Positions 16,539 through 26,729 of a DNA stretch of 64,000 bases are shown piece after piece; within the stretch, counting starts at the first letter, position 1, and every line of letters begins with the position of its first letter. Source of the DNA: Corallococcus carmarthensis. GTDB lineage: Bacteria; Myxococcota; Myxococcia; Myxococcales; Myxococcaceae. Where the stretch lies: assembly GCF_003611695.1 (NCBI RefSeq), contig NZ_RAWE01000002.1, forward strand, positions 62,001-126,000, in the 5' to 3' direction. The translations under genes were made by a program, and so were the position numbers. A model generated the notes under the pieces. It worked only from the letters and a program-made list of their open reading frames with translations, was not told where the DNA came from and did not search any database.

Positions 16539-19007
16539 ATGTCACACCCCGAAGGGACGGAAGCGTCGGAGTATGAGCCACCGTTGTCCGCCAGGGAGCA
16601 CGGCCCGGGGCCCTCCGCTCCAGGCCGGGAGCGGACCCGGGAGGGCGGGCCGCTCACCGCCAGGGAAGTGGAGTTGATGAACGCGTACTGGCGGGCGTGC
16701 AACTACCTGGCGGTGGGGATGATCTACCTCCAGGACAACCCGCTGCTGTACAGGCCCCTGGTTCCGAAGGACGTGAAACACCGGCTGCTCGGCCACTGGG
16801 GCGCGAGCCCTGCGCTCTCGTTCACCTGGGTCCACCTGAACCGGCTCATCGTCGAACAGAACCTCGACGTCATCTTCGTGGCCGGGCCGGGCCACGGCGC
16901 CCCGGGCGTGCTCGGGCCGGCGTACCTGGAAGGCACCTATTCGGAGGTCTATCCAGACAAGAGCCAGGACGCGGAAGGGATGCGGAAGTTCTTCAAGCAA
17001 TTCTCCTTCCCCGGCCACATCGGCAGTCACGTCACCCCGGAGACGCCGGGCTCCATCCATGAGGGCGGCGAGCTGGGCTACAGCCTCTCCCACGCGTATG
17101 GCATGGCCTTCGACAATCCCGACCTCATCGTCGCCTGCGTCGTGGGTGACGGCGAGGCGGAGACCGGGCCGCTCGCGACGGCCTGGCATTCGAACAAGTT
17201 CCTCAACCCCGTCCGGGACGGCGCCGTGCTGCCCATCCTGAACCTCAACGGGTACAAGATCGCCAACCCGACCATCCTCTCCCGCATCAGTCCGGAGGAG
17301 CTGGAGGCGCTGTTCGTCGGCTATGGCTACAAGCCCTACTTCGTCGAGGGCAGCGACCCGGTCCAGATGCACCAGAAGATGGCGGCGACCCTGGAGCGCG
17401 CCGTCGAGGAGATCCGGGCCGTGCAGAAGACGGCGCGGATGACGGACACCCCGACGCGCCCGCGCTGGCCCATGATCATCCTGCGCTCGCCCAAGGGATG
17501 GACGGGTCCGAAGGAACTGGATGGCCACAAGCTGGAGGGCTCCTGGCGCTCACACCAGGTTCCCTTCGGCGACGTGCGCGGCAACCCGTCGCACCTGAAG
17601 GCGCTCGAGGACTGGATGCACAGCTACCGGCCCGAGGAGCTGTTCGACGCGGAGGGACGGCTGCTGCCGGAGCTCCGGTCGCTCGCCCCCAAGGGACGCC
17701 GCCGGATGAGCGCGAACCCCCACGCCAACGGCGGCCTGCTTCGCAAGGCGCTCAGGATGCCGGACTTCCGCGACTACGCGGTCAAGGTCGGCACGCGCGG
17801 CACCACGCTGCATGAGAACACGAAGCCGCTCGGCGAGTTCCTGCGCGACATCATGCGCGACAACCCGACGAGCTTCCGGCTCTTCGGCCCGGACGAGACC
17901 GCCTCCAACCGGCTCCAGGCCGTCTACGAGGTGAGCAAGAAGGTCTGGATGGCGACCCTGTTGCCGGAGGACGCCGACGGGGGCGAGCTGGCGCGGGACG
18001 GCCGCGTCATGGAGATGCTGTCGGAGCACACGCTGCTTGGCTGGCTCGAAGGGTATCTGCTCACGGGGCGCCACGGCCTCTTCCACACGTACGAGGCGTT
18101 CGCCCACGTCATCGACTCCATGTTCAACCAGCACGCCAAGTGGTTGGACATCAGCAAGAACCACGTGAAGTGGCGGGCGTCCGTCGCGTCGGAGAACATC
18201 CTGCTCTCCTCGACGGTGTGGCGTCAGGACCACAATGGGTTCTCACATCAGGACCCGGGGTTCATCGACCTGGTGACCAACAAGTCCGGCTCCGTCACGC
18301 GCATCTACCTGCCGCCGGACGCCAACACGCTGCTGGTGGTGGCGGACCAGTGCCTGCGCAGCACCGACTGCGTGAATGTCATTGTCGCGGACAAGCAGAA
18401 GCACCTGCAGTTCACCAACATCGACGAGGCCATTGCCCACTGCGCCAAGGGGCTCGGCATCTGGAAGCGGGCCAGCACGGACGAGGACGCGGAGCCGGAT
18501 GTCATCATGGCCTGCTGCGGTGACGTCGCGACGCAGGAGGCCCTGGCCGCCGCCTCCATCCTGCGCTCGCGCGCACCGTCCCTGAAGCTGCGCTTCATCA
18601 ACGTCGTCGACCTGTTCAAGCTGCAGTCGTCGGCGGAGCACCCGCACGGCTCCACCCAGCGCGAGCTCGAAAGCTTGTTCCCGCCGGGCAAGCCCATCAT
18701 CTTCAGCTTCCACGGCTATCCATCGCTCATCCACAAGCTGGCCTATCGCTTCATCAACCACGAAGACCTGCACGTGCATGGCTACCGGGAGAAGGGCAAC
18801 ATCAACACGCCCTTCGAGCTGGCCATCCTGAACGAGACGTCCCGCTTCCACCTGGTCATCGACGTCATCGATCGCGTGCCCGGGCTGCACGCGAAGGCAG
18901 GGCACCTGAAGGAAGAGATGAAGAACGCCATCCTGGACAACCTGGCCTACGCGCACGAGCACGGCAGGGACCGCCCCGAAATCGCGGACTGGACCTGGCC
19001 GGATTGA
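16539..19007 (+). CDS. xfp: Xylulose 5-phosphate/fructose 6-phosphate phosphoketolase
   Basis: 822 residues from the ATG at 16539 (GGGAGGC upstream), close to the family's usual ~800. The TPP enzyme splits xylulose 5-phosphate or fructose 6-phosphate into acetyl phosphate plus an aldose phosphate. Visible signatures: [52 protein letters not shown], the TPP/Mg motif [57 protein letters not shown] and [15 protein letters not shown]. About 45 extra residues at the N-terminus look disordered. Paired with aldolase, this can feed acetyl phosphate production without pyruvate decarboxylation. Nearby ppk2 would add phosphate handling, which is inference. Confidence 0.95.
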   Translation: MSHPEGTEASEYEPPLSAREHGPGPSAPGRERTREGGPLTAREVELMNAYWRACNYLAVGMIYLQDNPLLYRPLVPKDVKHRLLGHWGASPALSFTWVHLNRLIVEQNLDVIFVAGPGHGAPGVLGPAYLEGTYSEVYPDKSQDAEGMRKFFKQFSFPGHIGSHVTPETPGSIHEGGELGYSLSHAYGMAFDNPDLIVACVVGDGEAETGPLATAWHSNKFLNPVRDGAVLPILNLNGYKIANPTILSRISPEELEALFVGYGYKPYFVEGSDPVQMHQKMAATLERAVEEIRAVQKTARMTDTPTRPRWPMIILRSPKGWTGPKELDGHKLEGSWRSHQVPFGDVRGNPSHLKALEDWMHSYRPEELFDAEGRLLPELRSLAPKGRRRMSANPHANGGLLRKALRMPDFRDYAVKVGTRGTTLHENTKPLGEFLRDIMRDNPTSFRLFGPDETASNRLQAVYEVSKKVWMATLLPEDADGGELARDGRVMEMLSEHTLLGWLEGYLLTGRHGLFHTYEAFAHVIDSMFNQHAKWLDISKNHVKWRASVASENILLSSTVWRQDHNGFSHQDPGFIDLVTNKSGSVTRIYLPPDANTLLVVADQCLRSTDCVNVIVADKQKHLQFTNIDEAIAHCAKGLGIWKRASTDEDAEPDVIMACCGDVATQEALAAASILRSRAPSLKLRFINVVDLFKLQSSAEHPHGSTQRELESLFPPGKPIIFSFHGYPSLIHKLAYRFINHEDLHVHGYREKGNINTPFELAILNETSRFHLVIDVIDRVPGLHAKAGHLKEEMKNAILDNLAYAHEHGRDRPEIADWTWPD

Positions 19008-19012
19008 AGAAA

Positions 19013-19050
19013 GGCTCACGCATGGCGCGCGGTGGCGCCATGCGTGAGCC
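19013..19050. terminator. Bidirectional terminator hairpin
   Basis: Perfect 16-bp inverted repeat GGCTCACGCATGGCGC / GCGCCATGCGTGAGCC with a 6-nt loop, between the phosphoketolase stop and the stop of the convergent sugar dehydrogenase gene. Position and symmetry make a bidirectional terminator likely. Confidence 0.75.
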
Positions 19051-19055
19051 GTGCG

Positions 19056-21149
19056 CTACTGCCCCAGGGTGACGCGGAAGATCTTCTCGTTGCTGTTGTT
19101 GGGGATGCTGTCCTTGTCGCCCTGGTTGGTGGTGGTCATCCACAAGTTGCCATCAGGGGTCGGCTCGACGGTGCGCAGCCGGCCGTAGGTGCCCACGAAG
19201 AACTGCTGCACGTTGGTCAGGCTGGTGCCGCTGATGACCTCCCGGTAGAGGCGCGTGCCGCGGGCGCAGGCCACGTAGAGCACGTCGCGGACCACCGCGA
19301 TGCCGGAGCAGGAGCCATCCGCCGTGGAGTAGGTCTGCTTCGGCGCGATGTACCCGGCCGTCGCGCAGCCCGAACCGCCCTGCGACACCGTCCCCTCGCA
19401 GTTGGGCCAGCCGTAGTTGCCGCCCTTCTGGATGAGGTTGGTTTCGTCCATCACGGAGTTGCCGAACTCCTGTTCCCAGAGGCGGCCCTGGGAGTCGAAC
19501 GCCAGTCCCTGCGGGTTGCGGTGGCCGTAGCTCCACACGGAGTTGCCGAAGGGGTTGTCGGAAGGGATGGTGCCGTCGGCGTTGAGCCGCAACACCTTGC
19601 CGGCCAGGTTGTTGAGGTCCTGCGCGTACGCGCCGTTCTGGGCATCGCCGGTGGACGCATAGAGCTTCCCGTCCGGTCCGAAGCGCAGGCGCCCGCCGTT
19701 GTGGAACTTGTTGCGGCCGATGCCCTGGAGCAGCACCTGGAGCGAGGCGGTGTTCAGCGCGCCGTTCTCATACCGCAGGCGCACGATGCGGTTGTCGGTG
19801 GGGGAGGTGTGCATCACGTACAGCCAGCGGTCGGTGGCGAAGGTGGGGGAGAGGACCAGGCCCATCAGCCCGCCCTCGCCGTCGGTGCTCTGCACGTTGG
19901 GGACGGTGCCCACGGACGTCTTCTGGCCCGTCGCCGGATCCAGGCGGACGATGTCCTGCGCGTCCCGGCGGCCGTAGAGCACCGAGCCGTCCGGCAGGTT
20001 CAGCAGGCCCCACGGGATGTCCGTGTCGGTGGCGACCTGGGTGACGGAGCAGACGGGGTTCGCGCAGGCCTGACCGGTGGTGACCGTCGCCGCCGGGCTC
20101 TGGGCGGACGCGTTGCTCTGCGCATCGCGGGCGAGCACGGCATAGCTGTAGGCCGTGTTGGGGGACAGGCCGCTGTCGACGAAGGTCGTCCCCGGCGGCG
20201 AACCGGACACGGTGCCAATCTTCACGCCCCCGCGGAACACGTCGTACGCGCTCACGCCCACGTTGTCGGTGGACGCGGTCCAGGTCACGGTCACGCTGGT
20301 GCCGGAGGCGGTGGCGGCGACACCGGTCGGGACGGTGGGCGCCTGGGTGTCCACCTGACACGGCGGCGGGGTGATGGAGAGCGTGGCGCTGCCCTGAGAG
20401 ACATTGCCCGCCGCATCCCGCGCGTTCACATACAGGCCCCAGGTCGCGCCGGGGACCACGGTCAGCCCGGTGGACACCGTGGCGCCGGAGACGGACTTCA
20501 TCAGCTGGCCGTCATGGTAGACGTCGTAGAAGGCAACGCCCTCATTGTCCGTGGACGGCGACCACGACAGCGTGGCCGAGTTGCACGTCACGTTGGACAG
20601 CGCGAGCCCCGTGGGCACGGTGGGGGGCTGGGTGTCGGGCGGCAACGACCACTGCTGGTTCGTCTGGCCGTTGCAATTCCAGGCGACGACCTTCGAGCTG
20701 TTGGCGGTGGCCTGTCCGGACACGTCGAGGCACAGCGCGGACGCCGTATGGACCACCGAGCCGTTGGTGTTGCGGACCCAGCGCTGATTCGCGGTCCCAT
20801 CGCAGGTGGTGCTGATGGCCCGGGCTCCGGCGCTGGCGGTCTCGGGCTGGATGCACCGGGCGCCGTCGAACGCGCGCAGCTCGCCCTCGGGCGTGAACAG
20901 GAACCGTTGGTTCGCCTGTCCGTTGCAGTCATAGATGTGGAGTTCCTGCCCCGGCGTCTGGCTGTTCTGCGCCACGTCGAGGCAGCGGCCGGACTGCACG
21001 CCGATGAGCCGGGTGCCCGCGGTCACCGCGGCGGTCTGCGCCTGGGGGCCGGGGTCGTTCTCCGGCTTGCCTCCGCAGGCAGTGACGGCGACGAAGAATA
21101 CGGCCAGCCCGGTGCGGCGAACGGCGACGGGCAGGGGATGCACGTGCAT
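19056..21149 (-). CDS. Secreted lipoprotein: ricin-type lectin, two FN3 domains, PQQ-dependent sugar dehydrogenase-like domain
   Basis: About 697 residues from the ATG at 21149, which has AAGGAGGG upstream; an in-frame start 33 bases earlier is less likely. The lipobox is VAVTAC. Domain order: ricin B lectin (about 40-170; RCLDV, QANQRFLF, QRWVRN, QTNQQWSLP), two fibronectin III domains (about 175-360; TVPTGLALSNV, TWTASTDNVGVSAYDVF), then a glucose/sorbosone dehydrogenase beta-propeller (about 375-697; WGLLNLPDGSVLYGRRD, GHRNPQGLAFDSQG, LWEQEFG, GGNYGWPNCEG). In the family this propeller oxidises sugars with PQQ. Lectin plus FN3 domains suggest attachment to polysaccharide outside the cell. 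Confidence 0.88.
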   Translation of the reverse strand: MHVHPLPVAVRRTGLAVFFVAVTACGGKPENDPGPQAQTAAVTAGTRLIGVQSGRCLDVAQNSQTPGQELHIYDCNGQANQRFLFTPEGELRAFDGARCIQPETASAGARAISTTCDGTANQRWVRNTNGSVVHTASALCLDVSGQATANSSKVVAWNCNGQTNQQWSLPPDTQPPTVPTGLALSNVTCNSATLSWSPSTDNEGVAFYDVYHDGQLMKSVSGATVSTGLTVVPGATWGLYVNARDAAGNVSQGSATLSITPPPCQVDTQAPTVPTGVAATASGTSVTVTWTASTDNVGVSAYDVFRGGVKIGTVSGSPPGTTFVDSGLSPNTAYSYAVLARDAQSNASAQSPAATVTTGQACANPVCSVTQVATDTDIPWGLLNLPDGSVLYGRRDAQDIVRLDPATGQKTSVGTVPNVQSTDGEGGLMGLVLSPTFATDRWLYVMHTSPTDNRIVRLRYENGALNTASLQVLLQGIGRNKFHNGGRLRFGPDGKLYASTGDAQNGAYAQDLNNLAGKVLRLNADGTIPSDNPFGNSVWSYGHRNPQGLAFDSQGRLWEQEFGNSVMDETNLIQKGGNYGWPNCEGTVSQGGSGCATAGYIAPKQTYSTADGSCSGIAVVRDVLYVACARGTRLYREVISGTSLTNVQQFFVGTYGRLRTVEPTPDGNLWMTTTNQGDKDSIPNNSNEKIFRVTLGQ

Positions 21150-21287
21150 TGAAGCCCTCCTTAGGTATTCCACCTCTTTCAAGGATTACAGGATGGGGCT
21201 CAAGTGAACTCTTGGGGCCGTCTTCGCGGATGTTGAACCCCAGGCAGAGGAGGAGGGAGTACATGCCGTCCCTCCTCCCCCGTCAGC

Positions 21288-21440
21288 TCACAGCAGGCAG
21301 GCTGGAGCGCTGTACGTCAGGATGACCAGGCCCGCGTTGCCACCGCCCGGGAAGGCGGCGCCGCCGTCTCCTCCCCCCGCAAGAAGGGGAGGCTGCTGTC
21401 CCATGGGTATTCCAAGCCAGCCAATATACGGCGTGGTCAT
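21288..21440 (-). CDS. Small glycine-rich ORF translationally coupled to the serine hydrolase gene
   Basis: 50 residues. Its ATG overlaps the TGA of the upstream serine hydrolase gene as ATGA, the usual arrangement for translational coupling. The protein begins MTTPYIGWLGIP, has a glycine-rich middle (AGGGDGGAAFPGGGNAG) and a hydrophobic end LVILTYSAPACLL. The C-terminal pattern resembles the last turn of glycine-rich surface or tail proteins, so it may be a decayed fragment rather than a gene. No family recognised. Evidence for being real is the coupling and absence of another gene in the interval. Confidence 0.4.
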   Translation of the reverse strand: MTTPYIGWLGIPMGQQPPLLAGGGDGGAAFPGGGNAGLVILTYSAPACLL

Positions 21441-23125
21441 TGGCTGAGCGGGGCCGGTATTGCCCGGTCGATTGATACCTCGCCCCCGAGTCTTTCCGCG
21501 CGCAGGCGGCGCAGGCGGCGGTTGCTGATCATCAACCCGTTGATTCCACCGGATGTCGCACGCGTGAACGTGACCGCGCCGAGCGAGCCCACGAAGTGGT
21601 CGCCACCCACTGCGTCCAATACGACCTCATCCCGGCGTGGCCAGCGGACCGCCAGCTTTCCGTCCGCGACGCGCACCGTGTAGCTCGTATCGAGCTCGTC
21701 GCTGCGGTACTGGCCCACGAACGCCGCCAACGCGGAGGCCGAGGGCATGGGCTCGGTCAGGCGGATGAAGTTCCGCGTCGTCGGCCAGAAGTCCTGGATG
21801 CTCAACCCGCGCGGGGATGAGAATCGCCATACGTGCATCGACTCACCCGGACGGAACGCGCCGTTGCCGATGGGCACGAAGGCGGTGGGCACGCCGACCT
21901 GGCGCAGCGCTCCGTCCTTGAACTCCAGCCGAACCACTTCATCCGTCTGGGGGCTCCAGTAGTCGCCGGCCAGCGCTGACACCTGCGCGTCCGCCAGCTT
22001 CACGGCGGGCGGGACCTCGTCCTTCATGTGCGCGCCCAGGTACACGTCGGCGACCTTCCGCGCGAGCTCTCCGGCCTCGATGTTGCCGCCGTTGCATAGC
22101 GTGACGACAGCGACCCGCTGCGCTGGGAAGAGGAGGGACTCGGTGCGGTAACCGCCGTCCATGCCGTCGTGGCTCACCATGTCCAGGCCGCGATACCCCG
22201 CCAACCGGAGGCCGCCGCCGTAGCCCGTCGCGGTGCCGTCGTTCAACCTGCCAGAGGTCCGCGCCCAAGCGACCAACGCCTGCCCGCCGACACGCCCGTC
22301 GAGCAGGTTCTGCTCCCACTTCAGCAGGTCGCCAATCGTGGAGAACAGGTTGCTCGCGCCAGAATGGTCGGAATTGGAGACGCTGAGGCGCCAGCCACCG
22401 CCCTCGCGGGAGGTGTAGCCCCAGGCGCGCCGGGAAAAGAGCTCGGTGTGGTCCTCGCGGAAGTGGGTGTCCGCCATGCCGAGCGGCTTGAAGATCCGCT
22501 CGTCGGTGAAAGCTCGCAGCGACTGACCGGAGACGCGCCGCACCACGACCGCTAGCAACGTGTATGCGGCATTGCCATACAGGACCTCCGTGCCCGGTTC
22601 GAAGTTCACGCCGCGTTGCCGGCTCAGCGCCCAGAGGACGTCTGCTTCGGTGGACACGTCATCACCGCGCCAGCCCGCCAGATTCAGCAACTGTCCCTGC
22701 TCACGCAGCCCGTTGGTGTGATGCATCAGGTGCGCGAGCGTGATCGTCTTTTCATACGCGGGCAGCTCCGGCACGTACTTGCGGATGTCATCGTCCAGGG
22801 AGAGCTTGCCCTCCTGCGTCAGCAGTCCAATCGAGAAGGCAGTGAACTGCTTGGAAATGGAGGCGATGGAGAAGACCGAACGCGGCGTGACAGGGACGTC
22901 GTGCTCCAGGTCCGCCATGCCGTAGCCTCGCGCGTAATCCAGCACGCCGTCGCGTGAGATGCCCACGGCGCAGCCGGGCAGGGTCTTGCTGTTCCACTGC
23001 GAGAAGAGGACATCCACCTGCTTGTGGCGGTCCCTGGGCAGGGTCGCCGCGACCGGAGCGGCAAGGGCGGGAGCACACGTGAGCGCGACGAACAGGAACG
23101 ACGACACGAGCAGCTTGCGCGGCAT
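21437..23125 (-). CDS. Secreted serine hydrolase of the class C beta-lactamase family
   Basis: 562 residues. A Sec signal peptide (KLLVSSFLFVALTCAPALAA) opens the protein. The catalytic SxxK motif is SISK (S89, K92), and a YxN motif appears in VLYGNAAYTLL. HHTNGL and the GGG-rich region YGGGLRLAGYRG fit the beta-lactamase/penicillin-binding family (Pfam Beta-lactamase). The last ~200 residues form an additional lipocalin-like beta-rich domain typical of esterase/peptidase-like members. It could be a D-aminopeptidase, esterase or penicillin-binding protein; sequence does not decide. No classical beta-lactam resistance role should be assumed. Confidence 0.88.
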   Translation of the reverse strand: MPRKLLVSSFLFVALTCAPALAAPVAATLPRDRHKQVDVLFSQWNSKTLPGCAVGISRDGVLDYARGYGMADLEHDVPVTPRSVFSIASISKQFTAFSIGLLTQEGKLSLDDDIRKYVPELPAYEKTITLAHLMHHTNGLREQGQLLNLAGWRGDDVSTEADVLWALSRQRGVNFEPGTEVLYGNAAYTLLAVVVRRVSGQSLRAFTDERIFKPLGMADTHFREDHTELFSRRAWGYTSREGGGWRLSVSNSDHSGASNLFSTIGDLLKWEQNLLDGRVGGQALVAWARTSGRLNDGTATGYGGGLRLAGYRGLDMVSHDGMDGGYRTESLLFPAQRVAVVTLCNGGNIEAGELARKVADVYLGAHMKDEVPPAVKLADAQVSALAGDYWSPQTDEVVRLEFKDGALRQVGVPTAFVPIGNGAFRPGESMHVWRFSSPRGLSIQDFWPTTRNFIRLTEPMPSASALAAFVGQYRSDELDTSYTVRVADGKLAVRWPRRDEVVLDAVGGDHFVGSLGAVTFTRATSGGINGLMISNRRLRRLRAERLGGEVSIDRAIPAPLSQ

Positions 23126-23280
23126 GGAGCGCCCTCAGGGCAGGAGGTGAACGGGGGCACCGTGCCTGCGCTGACGCCACGCTGGGGAAGTGTTCAGCCG
23201 GTGGTGACGGGCCTGCGGCGAACGGGCCCCCGCGTGCGGCGAACGGGCCGTCCGTCAGCGCAGGGGGCTCGGCGTTCCTG

Positions 23281-23327
23281 GGCCCGGGAGCATGCCCCCC
23301 TCTTCCATGGGGACGGACTCCCGGGCC
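23281..23327. terminator. Terminator-like hairpin downstream of metalloprotease gene
   Basis: GGCCCGGGAG / CTCCCGGGCC, a perfect 10-bp inverted repeat with an inner CCCC/GGGG pairing, 12 bases beyond the stop of the minus-strand metalloprotease gene. The same gap (23126-23338) also holds two direct copies of TGCGGCGAACGGGCC at 23214 and 23235, of unknown meaning. Confidence 0.55.
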
Positions 23328-23338
23328 GTGGCGGCTCG

Positions 23339-26300
23339 CTACGGGTGGCAGGTCCGATACGCTTGCGTGGTGGAGGAGGTGTCTACCGCGCAATAGAGAA
23401 ACCTGCTGGACGTGTTCCCCCACTTGTCCGTGGCGTCGACCCAGAACGGCAGGTCGGACTTGATGAGGGTGGTGCCAGGGATGTTCCACCACGCCGACCA
23501 GGGCGCCTGGGTCAGCGTGGTGGAGAAGGTGGGCGTTACCAGCCCTCCCCTGAGCGCGACGGACTTGATGCCGCGGGGGTCGCTCGCGGGCTCCGCGGAG
23601 ATGAGGTACGAGCGGCCCGCGCCGTAGACCGTGAGGGTGAGGGTGGGCCCCGTGTTGTCCGCCGTCACCGTGCGCGTCTCCGGCGAACTGGAGACGCCGT
23701 TGATGTCCGTGCACTGGAACAGCAGGGAGTAGTCGCCGTCCGCCCGGCCCGTGGTGTCGACCACGAACTCATAGGGCGCGGTGGTGTCCGTCTGGGTGAC
23801 GACGCCACCTTCGCGCAGCTCCACGTGGTGCACGCCCTCCGTGTCCGTGCACTGCACGGTGAACTTCGGCTTCTTCGGCAGGGTGTCGTCCCGGGTGATG
23901 CCCGTGATGACCGGCGGGGTGAGGTCCTTGAGGAACGTGGTCACGAAGTTCGCCGTGTTGCCGCACTGGTCGCGAACGACGGCCTGGAACGTGTGCGTCC
24001 CCGCGGCCATCGCGTCCCCGAACTCCAATACGTAGGACGGTGTCGTGGGCTGCGCCACCAGCGCCCCGTCCACGGACAGCGCATACGGATACACGAGGCC
24101 ACAGCCATCCGTCGCGCTGACGGTCAGCCGCACCAGCGAGCCCAGCTGCGTCTTGGCGAACGTCACCGCCGGGGGCCTGCGGTCGAGCGGGGCCCCCCCG
24201 GACGTAGTCCCCTTGTTGCCGAAGGCGTCCGTCACCTCCACGGTGAGGTTGTGGACCAGCTCATCCAGCGGCGTGTAGTCGGCCTGATACGTCGTGGCGT
24301 CGTTTGTCTTCGTGGCGAACACGATGCCGTCCACCTTGAAGTCCACCCGTGACACCGCGGAGATGTCCGACACCGTGATGTTCACCGGGAACGGGGCCTC
24401 GTCACCCGTGCCCACCGTCATCGTCAAGATGGGCGGCGTGTTGTCCACCTTCAGGTCGGCATGGTGGACGGCGGTGTTCAGGTATTTGTCGTAGACCTTG
24501 ATGAACACGTCATGGGTGCCATCCGTCCAGGTGGAGGTGTCCAGCACCTGCTCATAGGGGGGCTCGAAGATGCCGTACATGAACTGTCCGTCGGCGCCGA
24601 AGTCCACGGTGAGGATTCCGGAGGCGTCGCTCGCGGTGACGGAGTAGCGGGGCTGCTTCGGCGTCCCGGAGCGGAGTACGGAGTAGGTGGGCGGCAGCTT
24701 GTCCATCGCGACCGTCACCGTGGTCGTGCCCAGGTTCCCCCAGAAGTCCCAGGCCTGCAGTTGAATGGTGTGGTTGCCATGGGCCAGCGCGGCGCCCGGC
24801 AGGACCTGCTCGAACTGCCAGCCGGACAGCGACTTGATCTGCGCGCCGCCGTCCACCACCAGCCGCGGCGCGGTGGTGTACTGCCCCGGCACCTCGGCGT
24901 CGGTGATGGTGCCTGTGCATTCGATGTCCTGGTTCAGCTGCCGGCAGCTCAGGGTCGTCTGCGGAGGTACCGAGTCCGGCGCGTAGCCGACGTTGATGGC
25001 CGCGAATGCCCGGGCCACGGTCTTCATCCGGGGGCCGTTCAGCACGCCGTCCCGCGCGGTCGCCGCCGCGAGCGCCGCCTGGCGGGCCTGCACGTAGTCC
25101 GTGTCCAGCGGCATCAGCTGCACCGCCTGCGCCCAGATGCGCAAGGCTTCCGTGGGCCCCAGGCCGCTGAACCCGGCGGGCACCAGCTCGCAGTGCCACG
25201 GGCTCGTGGTCTGGCTGGCGCAACCATAGGCCAGCAGCAGGAACATCCGGCTCAGGGGGCCCGAGGAGTTGTGCTCATTCGCGGCGCCGATGGAGTCGAA
25301 CCACTCCGGATACTGAGGCTCCAGGAGGCTGCGGGACGTTTCGCCCGTCTCCTCGCCCATGGTGAGGTTCGAGGGCTTCACCACCACCCCATCGATGTTC
25401 GTCGACGTCGATGATATCCGCTTCGCGTCGCGCAGCAGCTCGGTGACGAACCCGAAGATGTCTCCCGTGCCCTCGTTGAGCCCGGCCCGCTCCGAATACT
25501 CCGTGGGGACATCCGAGGGGTCCCCCGCCAGCTCCCGGGCGAAGAAGTCATGGGCCAACTCGTGGGCCACGATGTCGGTGGTCGTGAGCGGGGTCTTGGG
25601 ATTGCCGCTGAGGCTGCGGTAGCCGAACCGGACCTTCGGCCTGCTCACGCTGGGGAAGTAGTAGGCGTTCGCGACGTTGGCGTGCACCTGGACTTCGAAG
25701 CGTATGCCGTTTCCCGCCGGACCCGCGCGCCCCAGGAAGGTTTCGTAGACGGTCCACGCCAGGCCCACGGCGTAGTAGGCGTCCACCGCCGCGGTCTCTC
25801 CGTTGGTCCCGAGCGTGCCCCCTCCGCTGTAGCGGAGCCCGTCACCCAGATACAGGTCCGGGGTGTAATAGAGCTCCCAGGTGCCGCTCCTCTCCGATTG
25901 AGGGACATAGGCGTAGTAATCATTGGTGTACACGTCCCGCAGCCGGGTGACGTTCCCCAGGGATTCGGTGAACACGGACATGTTGAACGTTCCCGCGTAG
26001 TAACCCGTCCCCCGGGCCTTCTTGAACGTCCCCTGCAAGCCCGTGTGTTCGAGCGGCTCCAGGCGCAGCACCTCTCCGGTGCGTGCATCCACCTGCGCGC
26101 TCCATTGCCGCGGCAGGTCCCCGCCCGTGGTGAGCTTGAGCCGGTAGATGAGCCGCAGGCCCGTCACCACCCGCTCGAAGTCCTCGGCGTTGCGAGGACC
26201 GGCGACCCGCGCGGCGGCCTCCTTCCGGAGCTGGCGCGTCTGGATGGGTAGGAGTACGAGCCGCGCGGAGTCCACCTGCGCGGTGGGGTCCTTCAGGGCC

Positions 26301-26641
26301 GCGAGCGCGGCGTCCCGGGCCTGGGCCTCGGTGAGCCGGGCCTCCGTCTCCACCGCGCCCGTGGGCTGGAACCGGGCGTTGGAGAAGAAGGTCTGGTCCA
26401 GCGTCGTCTTCGCTTCCAATCCCCAGACCGGTACGCCCCGGAAGTGGAGCGCCTGCCGCGCCCCCTTCGCGTCCGGCACCAGTGACACGTCCCGCAGGTC
26501 GAAGCCGCGCTCCGCCACGAGCTGCTCGGCCCGGGTCCGGGCCTGGGCCTTCTCGGGCTCCGGAGCGTCCTCCGGCGACGTGGGACCACAACTCAGACAC
26601 AACAAGACAAGGCTGCCCCGCAGCCATGAATTCAATCGCAT
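23339..26641 (-). CDS. Thermolysin-like (M4-type) zinc metalloprotease lipoprotein with Ig-like domains
   Basis: 1100 residues from the ATG at 26641; the frame continues 71 codons upstream without resemblance to a leader. Lipobox LLCLSCG (Cys18). A FTP/PepSY-type inhibitory propeptide covers about 30-260. The catalytic domain has HELAH (H360, H364) and E390 in GLNEGTGDIFG, the M4 arrangement of zinc ligands. The thermolysin C-terminal part ends about 560. It is followed by several Ig-like domains (about 570-1100) with repeated VDFGADGQF, VDFKVDG and similar strands, probably for substrate or surface binding. Likely exported and self-processed; a predatory or developmental role is inference. 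Confidence 0.85.
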   Translation of the reverse strand: MRLNSWLRGSLVLLCLSCGPTSPEDAPEPEKAQARTRAEQLVAERGFDLRDVSLVPDAKGARQALHFRGVPVWGLEAKTTLDQTFFSNARFQPTGAVETEARLTEAQARDAALAALKDPTAQVDSARLVLLPIQTRQLRKEAAARVAGPRNAEDFERVVTGLRLIYRLKLTTGGDLPRQWSAQVDARTGEVLRLEPLEHTGLQGTFKKARGTGYYAGTFNMSVFTESLGNVTRLRDVYTNDYYAYVPQSERSGTWELYYTPDLYLGDGLRYSGGGTLGTNGETAAVDAYYAVGLAWTVYETFLGRAGPAGNGIRFEVQVHANVANAYYFPSVSRPKVRFGYRSLSGNPKTPLTTTDIVAHELAHDFFARELAGDPSDVPTEYSERAGLNEGTGDIFGFVTELLRDAKRISSTSTNIDGVVVKPSNLTMGEETGETSRSLLEPQYPEWFDSIGAANEHNSSGPLSRMFLLLAYGCASQTTSPWHCELVPAGFSGLGPTEALRIWAQAVQLMPLDTDYVQARQAALAAATARDGVLNGPRMKTVARAFAAINVGYAPDSVPPQTTLSCRQLNQDIECTGTITDAEVPGQYTTAPRLVVDGGAQIKSLSGWQFEQVLPGAALAHGNHTIQLQAWDFWGNLGTTTVTVAMDKLPPTYSVLRSGTPKQPRYSVTASDASGILTVDFGADGQFMYGIFEPPYEQVLDTSTWTDGTHDVFIKVYDKYLNTAVHHADLKVDNTPPILTMTVGTGDEAPFPVNITVSDISAVSRVDFKVDGIVFATKTNDATTYQADYTPLDELVHNLTVEVTDAFGNKGTTSGGAPLDRRPPAVTFAKTQLGSLVRLTVSATDGCGLVYPYALSVDGALVAQPTTPSYVLEFGDAMAAGTHTFQAVVRDQCGNTANFVTTFLKDLTPPVITGITRDDTLPKKPKFTVQCTDTEGVHHVELREGGVVTQTDTTAPYEFVVDTTGRADGDYSLLFQCTDINGVSSSPETRTVTADNTGPTLTLTVYGAGRSYLISAEPASDPRGIKSVALRGGLVTPTFSTTLTQAPWSAWWNIPGTTLIKSDLPFWVDATDKWGNTSSRFLYCAVDTSSTTQAYRTCHP

Positions 26642-26729
26642 GGAACTTCCCCCTCTGCCGGACTCGTGAAGACATCCAATGCCCGTGAATGCACGATTTA
26701 CTGATTTATTGCAATCCCACCCACGCAGC

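Noticed and set aside
16353..16539. Longer N-terminus for phosphoketolase in the same frame
   Set aside because: The upstream part overlaps the aldolase gene and is low-complexity Arg/Pro/Thr-rich; the ATG at 16539 has a ribosome site.
23214..23249. Two direct 15-bp repeats TGCGGCGAACGGGCC
   Set aside because: Only two copies with one short spacer, no cas genes or integrase; possibly chance or a minor duplication.
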